Shown here in pieces: positions 54,901 to 63,458 of a stretch of 64,000 bases of DNA. The stretch is from an uncultured Kordia sp. (GTDB taxonomy: Bacteria > Bacteroidota > Bacteroidia > Flavobacteriales > Flavobacteriaceae), in contig NZ_CANMEZ010000002.1 in assembly GCF_947496985.1 (NCBI RefSeq), positions 434,001 to 498,000 on the forward strand. The letters are read 5' to 3'. Under the pieces are notes generated by a model. The model worked only from the letters and a program-made list of their open reading frames with translations. It made no database searches and had not been told where the DNA came from. The position numbers and the translations under genes are program-made. The stretch's first letter is position 1; each line of letters opens with the position of its first letter.

Positions 54901-56221
54901 GTTTTCTTGCATTTTCAAGATATACATAATCAAACCCTTCTTGTACATTGTTTTGCAATGTTCCAAATCCTTGTTGAATGGTAGCAATATCTCTAATATC
55001 ATCTGTTAAGACAGAACCTATTGTACCGATGGCTTCAGGGTTATAGTCGTTATTTTCGTTATTAGGAAAATCGTTAGGATTTAATGTGTTAAAGAATGTT
55101 GCTTGCCCAGGAAATGGCGCCTGATTGATTTTTGTTTTATCAGGATTTGCCTCTCCTAAATCTTGCAAACCAACAATGTTTCTAACATTTTCTGTACGCG
55201 CAGATCGGTTAGTTACCCAAACTTCAACTCTTGTAATTTCAACAGGTGTATTTTTGAATGGATAGCTTTCTAAAGCGATATCATATCGATCTCTAAAATA
55301 TTGTGATAAGAAAAAGTGACGATCTTCATCATAGTCTAAAGCAAAAAGCTCAAATTCTTCAATTGTTCCTCCACCTTGAGCTGTAATTGTTCTGGTTTGC
55401 GAACGTTGTTCAGAGAATACTCCTGTTACACGTGTTTTTCCAAATTGCAATTCCGTTTTTACTCCAAATAAACTTTGCGCTCCTGTAATTAACGAACTGT
55501 TTAATGGCATACTTACGTTACCAACTTCTATTTTTTGAAGAATGTCATCCTCTGTTGGCGTGTATTCTAATTTGATTTGATTTTGAAAGTCAAACGTAGA
55601 TTCCGTGTCATAGTTTGCTGTTACTTTTAATCGTTCACCTACTTTACCGAGTAAACTTAAACTGATTCGTTGATCAAAGTCAAAACTTAGATTACTTCTG
55701 TTTCTTGGTGATAATGCTGGATTGTCATTTTTTTGGAAACGAACTCCTAAATCCATTGCTACCGAACCTTGCGGAATTACTTCTATGGTGTTTCCTCCAA
55801 ATATACTTTCGAAAAAGTTAGAGTTGACATAGAATTTAGGCAATAAATTTTTCTGTGCATCTTCTGAACCGTCTTTTTTCCCAGAGATTGCATCTAGTTT
55901 TTCCTTGAAGTATCCTTTCATACTTTCTTTTAACAATAACTCACGATATTGTTTTGGCGTTAAGATTAAAGGATAACGGATATCAAAGTTTGCAACAGAT
56001 TCAGTATAAATATATCTATCGATTTTTGGATCGTAGGTATATTTTAGTACAATACTAGATGGATTTTTGAGTTTTATTTTACCCAAAGCATATCCTGTTT
56101 GCGTTGCAGTTGAATCTGGCGGTTGCGGATCTTGCGCCAAAAGTATTGTTGAAAATAACAAGATAAATACGACTAGCGTATTTTTTGCGGTTTTTGTTAT
56201 TAAGTCGGTAATATTTTTCAA
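48950..56221 (-). CDS. sprA: Type IX secretion outer membrane translocon SprA/Sov
   Basis: A 2423-residue protein, one of the longest single-chain outer-membrane barrels known (36 strands in the solved family structure). It forms the export pore of the type IX secretion system used for gliding adhesins and secreted enzymes. The start is TTG; no in-frame ATG exists before or within the signal peptide (LVVFILLFSTILLAQ). N-terminal segments YALGKIKLKNPSSIVLKYTY, FDFDQRISLSLLGKVGERLK and many aromatic-ended strands are typical, and the last strand is SGFTLRYNFGN. The gene starts 5 bases after ruvA, so they are coupled. The neighbour order ruvA-sprA-gcvH is conserved in the family. Confidence 0.96.
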   Translation of the reverse strand: MKNITDLITKTAKNTLVVFILLFSTILLAQDPQPPDSTATQTGYALGKIKLKNPSSIVLKYTYDPKIDRYIYTESVANFDIRYPLILTPKQYRELLLKESMKGYFKEKLDAISGKKDGSEDAQKNLLPKFYVNSNFFESIFGGNTIEVIPQGSVAMDLGVRFQKNDNPALSPRNRSNLSFDFDQRISLSLLGKVGERLKVTANYDTESTFDFQNQIKLEYTPTEDDILQKIEVGNVSMPLNSSLITGAQSLFGVKTELQFGKTRVTGVFSEQRSQTRTITAQGGGTIEEFELFALDYDEDRHFFLSQYFRDRYDIALESYPFKNTPVEITRVEVWVTNRSARTENVRNIVGLQDLGEANPDKTKINQAPFPGQATFFNTLNPNDFPNNENNDYNPEAIGTIGSVLTDDIRDIATIQQGFGTLQNNVQEGFDYVYLENARKLNENEYQIDTKLGYISLNQRLSNDEVLAVAFQYTANGQVYQVGEFANGGIDATQVTSTDANGNPTQIENQNLVVKLLKSSITQVSDPIWDLMMKNIYATNAYQLSPDDFRLNILYTDPSPVNYITAAEGTITNPAVPLPADVADEILLKVFNLDRLDIYQNPQAGGDGFFDYYPGITVDQEFGRIIFTKVEPFGEFLFERLRNAAIEDYDNPNNYNPNQAKYVYRSMYAETKAGALDDAELNKFQLKGRYKSQGGDGIPLGAFNVPRGSVVVTAGGRVLQEGIDYTVNYQLGRVQILDEALKASNTPIDVSVENNSLFGQQTKRFTGINVEHQFNKNFLLGATFLNLNERPITQKANYGAEPVNNSIFGINGNYSTEVPFLTRLVNKLPNIDTDVVSNLSVRGEFAYLSPGSPKNADFAGESTAYVDDFEGAQSTIDIKSPLGWFLASAPGTPGNSLGDNLGGQFGNDQIEVGYQRAKVAWYTIDPVFYGNQAPGEINDGDLSTNQTRRVFVDEIFPQTDIAIGQTTLQNTLDLAYYPEERGPYNNNPNFNTQLPQNNFGGIMRPVTTTNFEQANVEFIQFWVMDPTYQEDGSTNNISGELVFNIGNISEDVLKDGRKQYENGLPESGALNPLVTETAWGEVPQTQSLVYAFDADDANRQAQDIGLDGLDDTEEALKYNNYAGEADPAADNYQYFLNASGNVLERYKNFNGTQGNSPIGVSDTNRGSTTVPDVEDINRDQTMNTIDNYYQFRIPINSTVNTSVPYVINELFTEREAPNQSIVRSRWLQVKIPIADFNRSADAIVTPDERIPLNDLRSIRFIRMYMTGFDEPVVLRFATLDLIRGDWRRYNLTLQENGDDPLTGGDELTQFDVNTVNIEENANKDPIGYVTPPGVVREQLNNNNTVLRQNEQSLAMSICDLESGDSRGVFKNIDIDLRQYKKLKMFVHAESLVGQSNQLADQQAVAFLRIGNDFTQNYYQIEIPLNVTLDNESSPEDVWRNEFDIPLSVLTRIKAANFTNALGATQAAYYNENAEPIANQFADYGADERMRIAIIGNPTIGRVRSMMVGIKNATAQSLDATDTPIGGFPICGEFWFNELRLAELENEGGWAAVGSLDANIADFANISATGRISTVGFGTLEQTPNERSREDVKQYDVVTNVNVGQLLPKKWGVKIPFNYSVGEEIITPEFDPFYQDIRLDDRLDLAETQAEKDRITEEAISYTKRKSINFIGVRKERAAEQKPHFYDVENFTLSYSYNETEHHDYEVKSLRDQNVRAGFDYNYNFQPKSIEPFKKSDSLFTGRYWKWLKDLNFNPLPTSISLNSNITRSFNDQVYRDPLLPDAELENLPRLQQRNFLFDWSYAINYNLTNSLRFNFTAANNNIVNNYFDDNGDIDVDYGIWDGFWDVGDPNTHTQSLQLTYELPLNKIPTFSFINATYTYTGDFNWQRGSDVLQEVAGERLNTIQNANTHNINAALDMTKFYKYIGFVKKRKGNRKTNLRGGSGRSQPGTPGNAIANQDKKSSSKNGVGAKIFNTAVDILGSVKRINISYSENNGKVLPGYTPSIGFIGTLKPSIGFVFGSQADVRYEAARRGYLTEFTEFNQQFTQVHNKNLDITATVEPMRDLKIDVVANRNYSENFSEQFNVQNGEYTSLSPNGAGNTFGNFGISTLLIRTAFKQSDENNSETFSQFENNREIIARRLAVANGQPLTDTDGDGFPDGYGKTNQAVLLPAFLAAYSGQDANDVKLGAFRDVPIPNWTVKYTGLMRLKWFKKRFKRFSLSHGYRSSYTINSFRNNLDYDAANPFATSNVDQGGNFHNQNIFSNINLVEQFNPLIRIDFEMKNSVKILAEVKRDRALSLSFDNNLLTEVSGNEYIVGLGYRFKDVRIDTRIAGKKTTLKGDLNLKADLSLRDNITIIRSLDLFNNQVTAGQTLWSLKFTADYALSKNLTALFYYDHTFSKFAVSTAFPQTTIRSGFTLRYNFGN

Positions 56222-56226
56222 GGTAC

Positions 56227-56808
56227 TTATAAGTTTTTTAATGCCAATTTGATCAATTCTTCAACACTTCCATTTGGCATTTCTTTAATTATTTTATCGA
56301 GGATTCTTTCAGATTGTTTTCTTGCAAAACCTAATACTTCCAAAGCAGATAACGTTTCTTCTTTGTTTGTATTGCTCTGAGACATTGAAACTTCTTCAAG
56401 ATCGTATAATTTTAAGACTTTATCTTTTAATTCTATGATGACACGTTGCGCTGTTTTGGCTCCGATTCCTTTTACACTTTGAATAGTTGCTACATCTCCT
56501 GAACCAATAGCTTCGCATATTTTTTCAGAAGTTAAGGAAGATAACATGGTACGTGCAGTACTTGTTCCAATACCTGAAACAGAGATTAATAAACGAAAGA
56601 TAGCACGCTCACTTTTTTGGAAAAATCCATAAAGTGTTTGCGAATCTTCACGCACATGTAAATGTGTGAATAGCTTTATATTTTCTTGATTCGGGATTTG
56701 AGAATACGTCGTTAATGAAATATTGATGAAATATCCCACTCCATTACACTCTATCACGACATCCGTTGGATTTTTCTCTACGAGTTTCCCTTGTATGTGA
56801 GTAATCAT
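56227..56808 (-). CDS. ruvA: Holliday junction branch migration protein RuvA
   Basis: A 193-residue DNA-binding subunit that recruits RuvB to Holliday junctions. Motifs are MITHIQGKLVEKNPTDVVIE, the helix-hairpin-helix segments LLISVSGIGTSTARTMLSSL and IQSVKGIGAKTAQRVIIELK, and a short C-terminal RuvB-binding domain (TLSALEVLGFARKQSERIL). It is 5 bases upstream of sprA. RuvB is encoded at the end of this window, about 7 kb away. Confidence 0.97.
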   Translation of the reverse strand: MITHIQGKLVEKNPTDVVIECNGVGYFINISLTTYSQIPNQENIKLFTHLHVREDSQTLYGFFQKSERAIFRLLISVSGIGTSTARTMLSSLTSEKICEAIGSGDVATIQSVKGIGAKTAQRVIIELKDKVLKLYDLEEVSMSQSNTNKEETLSALEVLGFARKQSERILDKIIKEMPNGSVEELIKLALKNL

Positions 56809-56831
56809 TTATTTGTAGCTAGTTAAAGTCC

Positions 56832-56839
56832 CAAATGTA
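56832..56839 (-). promoter_or_regulatory. Candidate -7 element of ruvA-sprA
   Basis: Minus-strand TACATTTG, 23 bases before the ruvA ATG. The TTG element is not seen. The 160 bases further upstream hold no gene. Confidence 0.5.
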
Positions 56840-57002
56840 ATAAATTTATTCACATTTACTCGATAATCGAGGTTTAAAATGCTCCGAGACTTGCCTCTAT
56901 ATTTTATGCGAACTCCTTATACATAGCTCACGAGCTTCCTTTTAGGTAGTTTTCCTAATAATTTTCAGACTTTAATATATCATTTTAGTATACTAAAGGC
57001 TT

Positions 57003-59300
57003 TTAAGATTCTTCTTTTCGCTGTTGCCATTTTTCTTTTTCCTGTGCATCCACCACTACAACAGCCGCCATATTTATCATTTCGTCAACGCTTGCTCCTA
57101 ATTGTATAATGTGTACTGGCTTGCTCATTCCTAGCATTATTGGCCCAATAGAATCTGCCTTATTTAGCTCTTTCATAAGCTTATAAGTAATATTTGCTGC
57201 ATCTAAGTTTGGAAATACAAGTGTATTTACTTCTTTTCCTGCCAATTTTGAGAATGGAAATTTTTCTGATAACATTTCTCTGTTTAAAGCAAAATCTGAT
57301 TGCACAGCTCCATCTACGTTGATGTCAGGATAGTATTTGTGTAAGTAATCAACTGCTTCACTTACTTTTTTAGCACGTTCATGTTCTGAAGAACCAAAGT
57401 TTGAATAGGATAGCATGGCAATATTTGGCTCAAGTCCAAACATTTTTACAGTTAAGGCTGTCATTTGTGCAATTTTTGCCAATTCGCGTGCCGAAGGATC
57501 AATATTGATAGAAGTATCAGACAAAAACATTGGTCCACGTTCCGTGATCATAAGATTTGTTGTCGCTACTTTTTTCACTCCGTTAGCTGTTCCAATTAAT
57601 TCTAACATTGGTTTTACAACTGTTGGATAACTTCTTGAATATCCTGAGATTAACCCGTCAGCATATCCATCATTCACTAACATCCCTGCAAAGTAGTTAC
57701 GTTCGCGCATTTTCTTTTGTGCATCAATTATCGTAACACCTTTACGTTTTCTGGATTCCCAATATATTTTCGCAAATTGTTCTCTGCGTTCCGTTTGTTC
57801 ATCACTTTTAGGATCAATGATTTCTACATCGCCATCAAATTCTAATTCTGCACGTAGTTCACGAATTGTTTTTTCGTTCCCTAATAAGATAGGAATTGCA
57901 ATACCTTCATCATACACATATTGCGCAGCTTTTAACACATCTAAATAGTCTGCTTCTGCAAATACAATTCGTTTTGGATTTGTACGTGCTCTTTTGTGCA
58001 ATAGACGAATGATTTTATTATCAGCTCCTAAACGGTGCAAGAGTTCATCTTCGTAACGTGCCCAATCTTCTATAGGTTCTGTTGCTACTCCAGATTCCAT
58101 TGCGGCTTTAGCAATAGCTGGCGGAATTTTTGCAATTAGTCTTGGATCAAATGGTTTTGGAATAATGTAATCTTTTCCAAAGTTTAGCTTTGTTTCTCCG
58201 TAAGCAATGTTTACTTGTTCTGGCACAGGTTCTTTGGCTAATTCTGCCAATGCTTTTACTGCTGCCATTTTCATAGCTTCGTTAATTTTGGTAGCTCTTA
58301 CATCTAAAGCTCCTCGAAATATAAATGGAAAACCAAGTACATTGTTTACTTGATTTGGATGATCTGACCGTCCTGTAGCCATGATGATATCTTCACGCGA
58401 AGTAATAGCTTCCTCATATGAGATTTCAGGTGTCGGATTTGCCATAGCAAATACAATTGGGTTATCTGCCATTGAGCGTAACATATCTTGCGACACTATA
58501 TTTCCTACTGAAAGTCCTAAAAACACATCTGCATTTTTCATAGCATCCGCTAATGAATCATAGTGTTTATCTGTTCTAAAACGCGCTTGCATCGGCGATA
58601 AATCTGTTCTACCTTTATGCAACAAACCGTCTGCATCAAACATTGCGATGTTTTCCAGTTTTGCGCCAAGCGCCACATATAAATTCATACATGAAACCGC
58701 TGCCGAACCAGCTCCTGAAACTGCAAAACGTACATTTTCAATTTTTTTACCTGCTAATTCTAAGGCATTGATTAATGCTGCAGAAGAGATAATTGCTGTC
58801 CCATGCTGATCATCATGCATTACAGGAATATCTAATTCTTCTATTAATCGGCGCTCTATTTCAAAAGCTTCTGGTGCTTTGATGTCTTCTAGATTTATGC
58901 CTCCAAAAGTTGGCGCTATATTTTTAACCGTTTCGATGAACTTGTCTACATCTTTCGTATCCACTTCAATGTCAAATACGTCAATATCTGCAAATATTTT
59001 AAAGAGCAATCCTTTTCCTTCCATCACAGGTTTTGAAGCTTCCGGACCAATATCTCCTAAACCTAATACAGCCGTTCCGTTTGATATTACTGCTACTAAG
59101 TTTCCTTTAGTTGTGTATTTGTAAACGTTCTTTTTGTCTTTTTCTATTTCTAAACAAGGCTCCGCAACACCAGGCGAATAGGCTAATGATAGATCACGTT
59201 GGGTAGAATATCTTTTGGTAGGAACCACCTTAATTTTTCCTGGTTGTGGTTTTGCGTGGTATATTAGCGCTTCTCTCCTTTTACGTTCTGTATTACTCAT
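57003..59300 (-). CDS. maeB: NADP-dependent malic enzyme with phosphotransacetylase-like domain
   Basis: A 765-residue enzyme that decarboxylates malate to pyruvate. I chose the ATG of MSNTERKRREALIYHAKPQP because MaeB proteins start just before that motif; earlier TTG and ATG codons lie almost on the promoter. The N-terminal malic domain (RDLSLAYSPGVAEPC, VMEGKGLLFKIFADIDVFDI) is followed by the NAD(P)-binding domain (FAVSGAGSAAVSCMNLY) and, after about residue 430, a PTA/PTB-like domain (RIVFAEADYLDVLKAA, MFLSDTSINIDPSA). The C-terminal part is usually regulatory (acetyl-CoA binding) rather than catalytic. Confidence 0.95.
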   Translation of the reverse strand: MSNTERKRREALIYHAKPQPGKIKVVPTKRYSTQRDLSLAYSPGVAEPCLEIEKDKKNVYKYTTKGNLVAVISNGTAVLGLGDIGPEASKPVMEGKGLLFKIFADIDVFDIEVDTKDVDKFIETVKNIAPTFGGINLEDIKAPEAFEIERRLIEELDIPVMHDDQHGTAIISSAALINALELAGKKIENVRFAVSGAGSAAVSCMNLYVALGAKLENIAMFDADGLLHKGRTDLSPMQARFRTDKHYDSLADAMKNADVFLGLSVGNIVSQDMLRSMADNPIVFAMANPTPEISYEEAITSREDIIMATGRSDHPNQVNNVLGFPFIFRGALDVRATKINEAMKMAAVKALAELAKEPVPEQVNIAYGETKLNFGKDYIIPKPFDPRLIAKIPPAIAKAAMESGVATEPIEDWARYEDELLHRLGADNKIIRLLHKRARTNPKRIVFAEADYLDVLKAAQYVYDEGIAIPILLGNEKTIRELRAELEFDGDVEIIDPKSDEQTERREQFAKIYWESRKRKGVTIIDAQKKMRERNYFAGMLVNDGYADGLISGYSRSYPTVVKPMLELIGTANGVKKVATTNLMITERGPMFLSDTSINIDPSARELAKIAQMTALTVKMFGLEPNIAMLSYSNFGSSEHERAKKVSEAVDYLHKYYPDINVDGAVQSDFALNREMLSEKFPFSKLAGKEVNTLVFPNLDAANITYKLMKELNKADSIGPIMLGMSKPVHIIQLGASVDEMINMAAVVVVDAQEKEKWQQRKEES

Positions 59301-59355
59301 ATGGATGGGTTTCATCGCCTTGGCTCGTTTGTCAATTGTAGGCAATATGAATTTG

Positions 59356-59363
59356 CAAATTTA
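59356..59363 (-). promoter_or_regulatory. Candidate -7 element of maeB
   Basis: Minus-strand TAAATTTG, 55 bases before the chosen ATG. Its closeness to the TTG at 59345 argues against that codon being the start. Confidence 0.5.
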
Positions 59364-59455
59364 AATGTCTGAAACTAAAGGAAAAAATTTAATCTGATTT
59401 CTTTGATTTTATTTAACGTTAACCATTGAAAACACTCTTTTTCTTAAAGATAGAA

Positions 59456-60712
59456 TTATTGATATTTTGTTGGAATTGTGGATTTATCAATAAGAATGAT
59501 TCCATCAAACCATTTTGATATGATTAACTCATTGCTTCCACTAAGATTTAGAAAAGAATCATTTACTAAGATTTTTTCTTGAAGCCATTTTCCATCATGC
59601 GATATTTTAGTTGGCACATCTATGAAATGAACACGTCCGCTTAGTGTTTTTATGATGTGTTTTATATCTAATTTTGATTCATTGATTGGTTTGAATTTAT
59701 TTTCCTTTCCACTTTGCCAATATGTCCCAGCACCAATAAACGCACCTATACTATACATTTCATCACCTAATTCTCGCTTCAAAAATTCCCCCATTACTTC
59801 TTCTTGTTCGTTATGATTAGATATGTGAAAATTATGAGCAATAATGATTATTTTTCTATTCTTATAGATATTTTCAATTAACCATTTCACATTATTTGCC
59901 ATACCAAGATCTCTAGCTTCCCATCTTTTATTGTAATTTTTATCTTTAGCAAACTGCAACATGTATCTCAGGAAATCGATACGATTTTCAATTGTTTTTA
60001 ATGTAAATGCTAGTTCTTTCGTAATGAAACCTTTATTATTTTCAGGTTGTAACAAAGCATGGATCTTTTGATACGCAACTATCATTTCCATGGTCTTATC
60101 TAAAACATTTTCATAGACTGTTTTTCTATTTGCCAGCTCTTTTTTTAATCCAATGAATTGATTTTCTATATTTTTATACAGCAATGTATCAATGTTTTTT
60201 TTGCGACTTTCTTCTATAAATATTTTATCAAAAAAACCTCCAAAACCTCTTTGAATATCAAAGCCTGCAACTGAAATGTTATTTGATTTTACAAATGAGA
60301 ATAAGTCCAAAATCTCTTGATTTTGCCATTGCCAAATTAAGCTATACGTCATTGTTTTAGCATGCAATTTGCTTTTGCACGAATCAACCACAAAAACTTC
60401 TCCTATACCTGCTTCAAACAGAATTACATCAAAACCAGCTTTTTTGTATAAAAATTTTATCAAGTCATTACGTACTATAAAATTTTCTTTTACTCCGTGA
60501 TTCAATTCTCCAAGAAGCACAATTCTTTTGTCTTTTACTTGTTCTAAAACTGGTTCCCAATGTCCAGCTACATAGTTTGTATCTACAGCTATGTTTTTAG
60601 CATTTTCTTTAATGTAGGCTATATTCTTTTTTGATAGTATTTGCGCACTTACTGAAGTAAATGAAATTACGGTGATTAGTATTGAAAAAAATAAGTGATC
60701 TGTATTTTTCAT
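59456..60712 (-). CDS. Secreted erythromycin esterase-like protein
   Basis: A 418-residue protein with a signal peptide (HLFFSILITVISFTSVSAQ); I start at the ATG of MKNTDHLFF rather than ten codons earlier. The erythromycin esterase family pattern is seen: IVLLGELNHGVKENFIVRND (conserved Glu and His), FDVILFEAGIGEVF, and IIIIAHNFHISNHNEQEE. The long helical insert between them (residues 130-250) is usual. Members such as EreA hydrolyse macrolide lactones, but many homologues do not and act on other esters; the role here is unknown. Single gene, no resistance neighbours. Confidence 0.85.
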   Translation of the reverse strand: MKNTDHLFFSILITVISFTSVSAQILSKKNIAYIKENAKNIAVDTNYVAGHWEPVLEQVKDKRIVLLGELNHGVKENFIVRNDLIKFLYKKAGFDVILFEAGIGEVFVVDSCKSKLHAKTMTYSLIWQWQNQEILDLFSFVKSNNISVAGFDIQRGFGGFFDKIFIEESRKKNIDTLLYKNIENQFIGLKKELANRKTVYENVLDKTMEMIVAYQKIHALLQPENNKGFITKELAFTLKTIENRIDFLRYMLQFAKDKNYNKRWEARDLGMANNVKWLIENIYKNRKIIIIAHNFHISNHNEQEEVMGEFLKRELGDEMYSIGAFIGAGTYWQSGKENKFKPINESKLDIKHIIKTLSGRVHFIDVPTKISHDGKWLQEKILVNDSFLNLSGSNELIISKWFDGIILIDKSTIPTKYQ

Positions 60713-60883
60713 TTTGATTTTTTTACTGAAGCCACTATACATTTAGTTAGTATTAAAGCTACAACAATCTTATCCAAAGTCAAATAACCTAAAGATTTTT
60801 AACATTTTCAGCACTTAATATGTATTTGAAGTTTTTTACAATATCACTGATTACTTCATAAACTTTTTTAACAGTGGTTTTAA

Positions 60884-61021
60884 CTACATGAGGTTGTCTT
60901 TTAGGGGATGAATTGATCGCCAATAGGTACTTTTATATATCATTTTTTGAGATTGATTTGTTTTCACATCTCCTTTTCTTTTTTCAGCTTCAAGCAACAT
61001 CAACGCTAAACCTCCCCACAT
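60884..61021 (-). CDS. Possible 45-residue small protein or gene remnant
   Basis: A minus-strand frame of 51 open codons with an ATG giving 45 residues (MWGGLALMLLEAEKRKG..., ending HPLKDNLM). Composition looks protein-like, with an amphipathic helix followed by basic residues. The frame is closed upstream by TGA and there is no recognisable promoter or partner. It lies in the 377-base gap between queG and the esterase gene. It may be a small gene, a decayed gene end or part of a dispersed repeat; I do not recognise it. Confidence 0.3.
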   Translation of the reverse strand: MWGGLALMLLEAEKRKGDVKTNQSQKMIYKSTYWRSIHPLKDNLM

Positions 61022-61089
61022 TTCTCTAAATAATTGTTTGTTCTGAGGTCAATATAGATTCAAAACTCCTATTCCTTCTATAGTTTACT

Positions 61090-62025
61090 TTAGGTTTTGT
61101 TTTTGTCTAAGAAATTAATGTTCCGAATTAAACCTGTATATTTTGTTCGTTTTACCGCAGATTTTTTAAAGATTTGACTGAATACTTCTTGCGTGATTTC
61201 TTCCCAATCTTTTTTACTCATGGAAAGTAATTCTGGATGTGGATTGAACAAGGGTTCGTTATGCGGTTTTGAGAAACGATTCCATGGACATACATCTTGA
61301 CAAACATCACAACCAAACATCCAATCATCAAATTGCCCATGCATATGTATTGGAATTTCATTTTTTAGTTCGATGGTAAAATATGAGATACATTTACTTC
61401 CATCTACCACATACGGTTCTACAATGGCTTGCGTAGGACAAGCGTCTATACACGCTGTACAGCTTCCACAATGATCCGTTACTGGCGCATCATAGTCTAA
61501 TTCTAAATCTATGATCAATTCTGCAATAAAGTAGAACGAGCCAACTTTTTGCGTAAGCAAGTTGCTATGTTTTCCAATCCAACCCAAACCACTTTTTGCT
61601 GCCCAAGCTTTGTCTAATACCGGTGCCGAATCCACAAAAGCACGTCCTGAAACTTCCCCTATTTCATCCTGAATGAAGTTTAGTAAGTGTTTTAATTTGT
61701 CTTTGATGACAAAATGATAGTCTGTTCCGTAGGCATATTTAGATATTTTTGGCGCTTCAGTATCTTGTTGTATTTCTGAAGGAAAGTAGTTTAAAAGTAA
61801 TGAGACTACTGATTTGGAATCGTCAACTAATTTTGTTGGATCTAATCTTTTGTCGAAATGGTTTTCCATATAACTCATTTCGCCATGCATGTTTTTATTG
61901 AGCCAAGCTTCTAATCGTGGTGCTTCTTCTTCTAAAAATTCAGTTTTTGAAATTCCGCACGATAGAAACCCTAAGCGTTTCGCTTCTTCTTTGATAAGTT
62001 TGGTATGTGTTGCTTTTACACTCAA
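61090..62025 (-). CDS. queG: Epoxyqueuosine reductase
   Basis: A 311-residue cobalamin-dependent iron-sulfur enzyme that reduces epoxyqueuosine to queuosine in tRNA. The two 4Fe-4S motifs are [16 protein letters not shown] and [13 protein letters not shown]; the active-site region [20 protein letters not shown] is typical. The start is TTG (within TTTTTGAGTG), overlapping the stop of the P450 gene by four bases; no ATG lies before residue 40. Family proteins begin at the same distance from LGFLSCGIS, which supports it. Confidence 0.95.
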   Translation of the reverse strand: MSVKATHTKLIKEEAKRLGFLSCGISKTEFLEEEAPRLEAWLNKNMHGEMSYMENHFDKRLDPTKLVDDSKSVVSLLLNYFPSEIQQDTEAPKISKYAYGTDYHFVIKDKLKHLLNFIQDEIGEVSGRAFVDSAPVLDKAWAAKSGLGWIGKHSNLLTQKVGSFYFIAELIIDLELDYDAPVTDHCGSCTACIDACPTQAIVEPYVVDGSKCISYFTIELKNEIPIHMHGQFDDWMFGCDVCQDVCPWNRFSKPHNEPLFNPHPELLSMSKKDWEEITQEVFSQIFKKSAVKRTKYTGLIRNINFLDKNKT

Positions 62026-63356
62026 AAAGTACGCTTTGTAAATTTTAGTTGTAGATCTATTGGTTTTAATGTGATTAATGGCGCAACTTCTATGTCTGTT
62101 TGATCTGTTTCTATATGATATTTTTTCAATACCGAATTTACAGATAACATCATTTCATATAATGCAAAACCATTTCCGATACACATTCTTGGACCTGCAC
62201 CAAATGGAAAGTAGTGTCCGGCTGTTTTTTTACGATTTTCATCAGAGAAACGTTCTGGTATAAACGCATCTGGATTATCCCAATATTTTTTATTTCGATG
62301 TAATTCATAAAATGAAATACCAATCATGGTTCCTTTTTCAATATTGAATTCTGCAAAAGAATCATCTTCAATCGCTACTCTGTCAGTAATCCACGCTGGT
62401 GGATATAATCGCATAGATTCTTCTACGCAGTTTTTTACATAGTTTAACTTACTCAACTTTTCCATGTGTGGTAAGTTGTCATCCACCATATCTACTTCAG
62501 CAACTGCTTTTTTCAGTATTTCTGGATTACTGGCTAATAAATGAAACGTAAATGTTAATGCATTTGCGGTTGTTTCATGTCCAGCAACAAAGAAGATTAA
62601 AATTTCGTCAATTAATTGCTCATTAGTCATGGAAGTTTCATCATCTTCATATTTAGCCTCTAATAACATATCTAATAAATCGTCGTGCTGTTCTTTTGAC
62701 AAACGACGTTCATCTATTACTTTGTTAATAATAGCTCTACTTTCATTGACTAACGCCATATGTTTCGCAACCAAACCACTTATTTGATACCACCATTTTT
62801 TGTGTGGCTGACGAATTTCGCGAATAATAAAGTCTTGTAATTTTTCAATGATTTCTTGCAAACGATGCATTGTATTGTCGTCCGAAGAATAATTAAACAA
62901 TGATTTTGCCACCACATGAAACGCCAGTTGGTTCATAATTGGATATAAATCTATTGTTTTGTTTTCTTGAATAGTTTCTAATTGCTTTTCAATTTCACCT
63001 TCCATAATAGCAACTAACTTTTGTAGTTTTTCTTTATGAAATGCTGGTTGAATGAGCCTGCGTTGTTTTAACCAATAATCACCACTCGCCGTTAACAAAC
63101 CTTTTCCAACATACTTAGATAAGTATTTTGTTTGAATTTTAGATTTGTTATAGTTTCGATGATTTTTTCGCAGAATGTGCTTTGTAATTTCGGCATCGCG
63201 TGTTAGCATGACCGTTTTTGCAAATGGTGCTTTTATTGAAAATGAATCCCCATGTTTATCAAAACCTTCTTTGTGAAACGGAATCGGATTTCGTGTAATC
63301 GACGAAGATCTAGATAACAATTTTAGGAAAGGAATTCTATTTGGATATTTATACAT
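62022..63356 (-). CDS. Cytochrome P450
   Basis: A 444-residue heme monooxygenase. The oxygen-activating I-helix motif is [14 protein letters not shown], the K-helix motif is E-x-x-R in ESMRLYPP, and the heme-binding loop is [14 protein letters not shown] with C392 as iron ligand. There is no N-terminal membrane anchor, so it is probably soluble or weakly bound. It resembles the CYP102/CYP4-like fatty-acid hydroxylase groups in its motifs. It overlaps queG by four bases; no ferredoxin or reductase gene is nearby, so the electron donor must be elsewhere. Substrate unknown. Confidence 0.94.
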   Translation of the reverse strand: MYKYPNRIPFLKLLSRSSSITRNPIPFHKEGFDKHGDSFSIKAPFAKTVMLTRDAEITKHILRKNHRNYNKSKIQTKYLSKYVGKGLLTASGDYWLKQRRLIQPAFHKEKLQKLVAIMEGEIEKQLETIQENKTIDLYPIMNQLAFHVVAKSLFNYSSDDNTMHRLQEIIEKLQDFIIREIRQPHKKWWYQISGLVAKHMALVNESRAIINKVIDERRLSKEQHDDLLDMLLEAKYEDDETSMTNEQLIDEILIFFVAGHETTANALTFTFHLLASNPEILKKAVAEVDMVDDNLPHMEKLSKLNYVKNCVEESMRLYPPAWITDRVAIEDDSFAEFNIEKGTMIGISFYELHRNKKYWDNPDAFIPERFSDENRKKTAGHYFPFGAGPRMCIGNGFALYEMMLSVNSVLKKYHIETDQTDIEVAPLITLKPIDLQLKFTKRTF

Positions 63357-63458
63357 AGGTTGTTAGGTATTGAATTATGGCTTAATATCCTTTAAATTAA
63401 ACTTACATTGGTTATTTAAAAAACACTTTTACATTTAAAGGTTCAGTATTTATAATTC

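Noticed and set aside
56859-56871. Small palindrome CTCGATAATCGAG upstream of ruvA
   Set aside because: Perfect but short, lies upstream of the promoter element, and no second copy was noticed; not enough to call an operator.
59456-63356. Esterase, queG and P450 as a mobile resistance or metabolite island
   Set aside because: No integrase, transposase, tRNA target or composition break was seen; queG and ruvB flank it as ordinary core genes.
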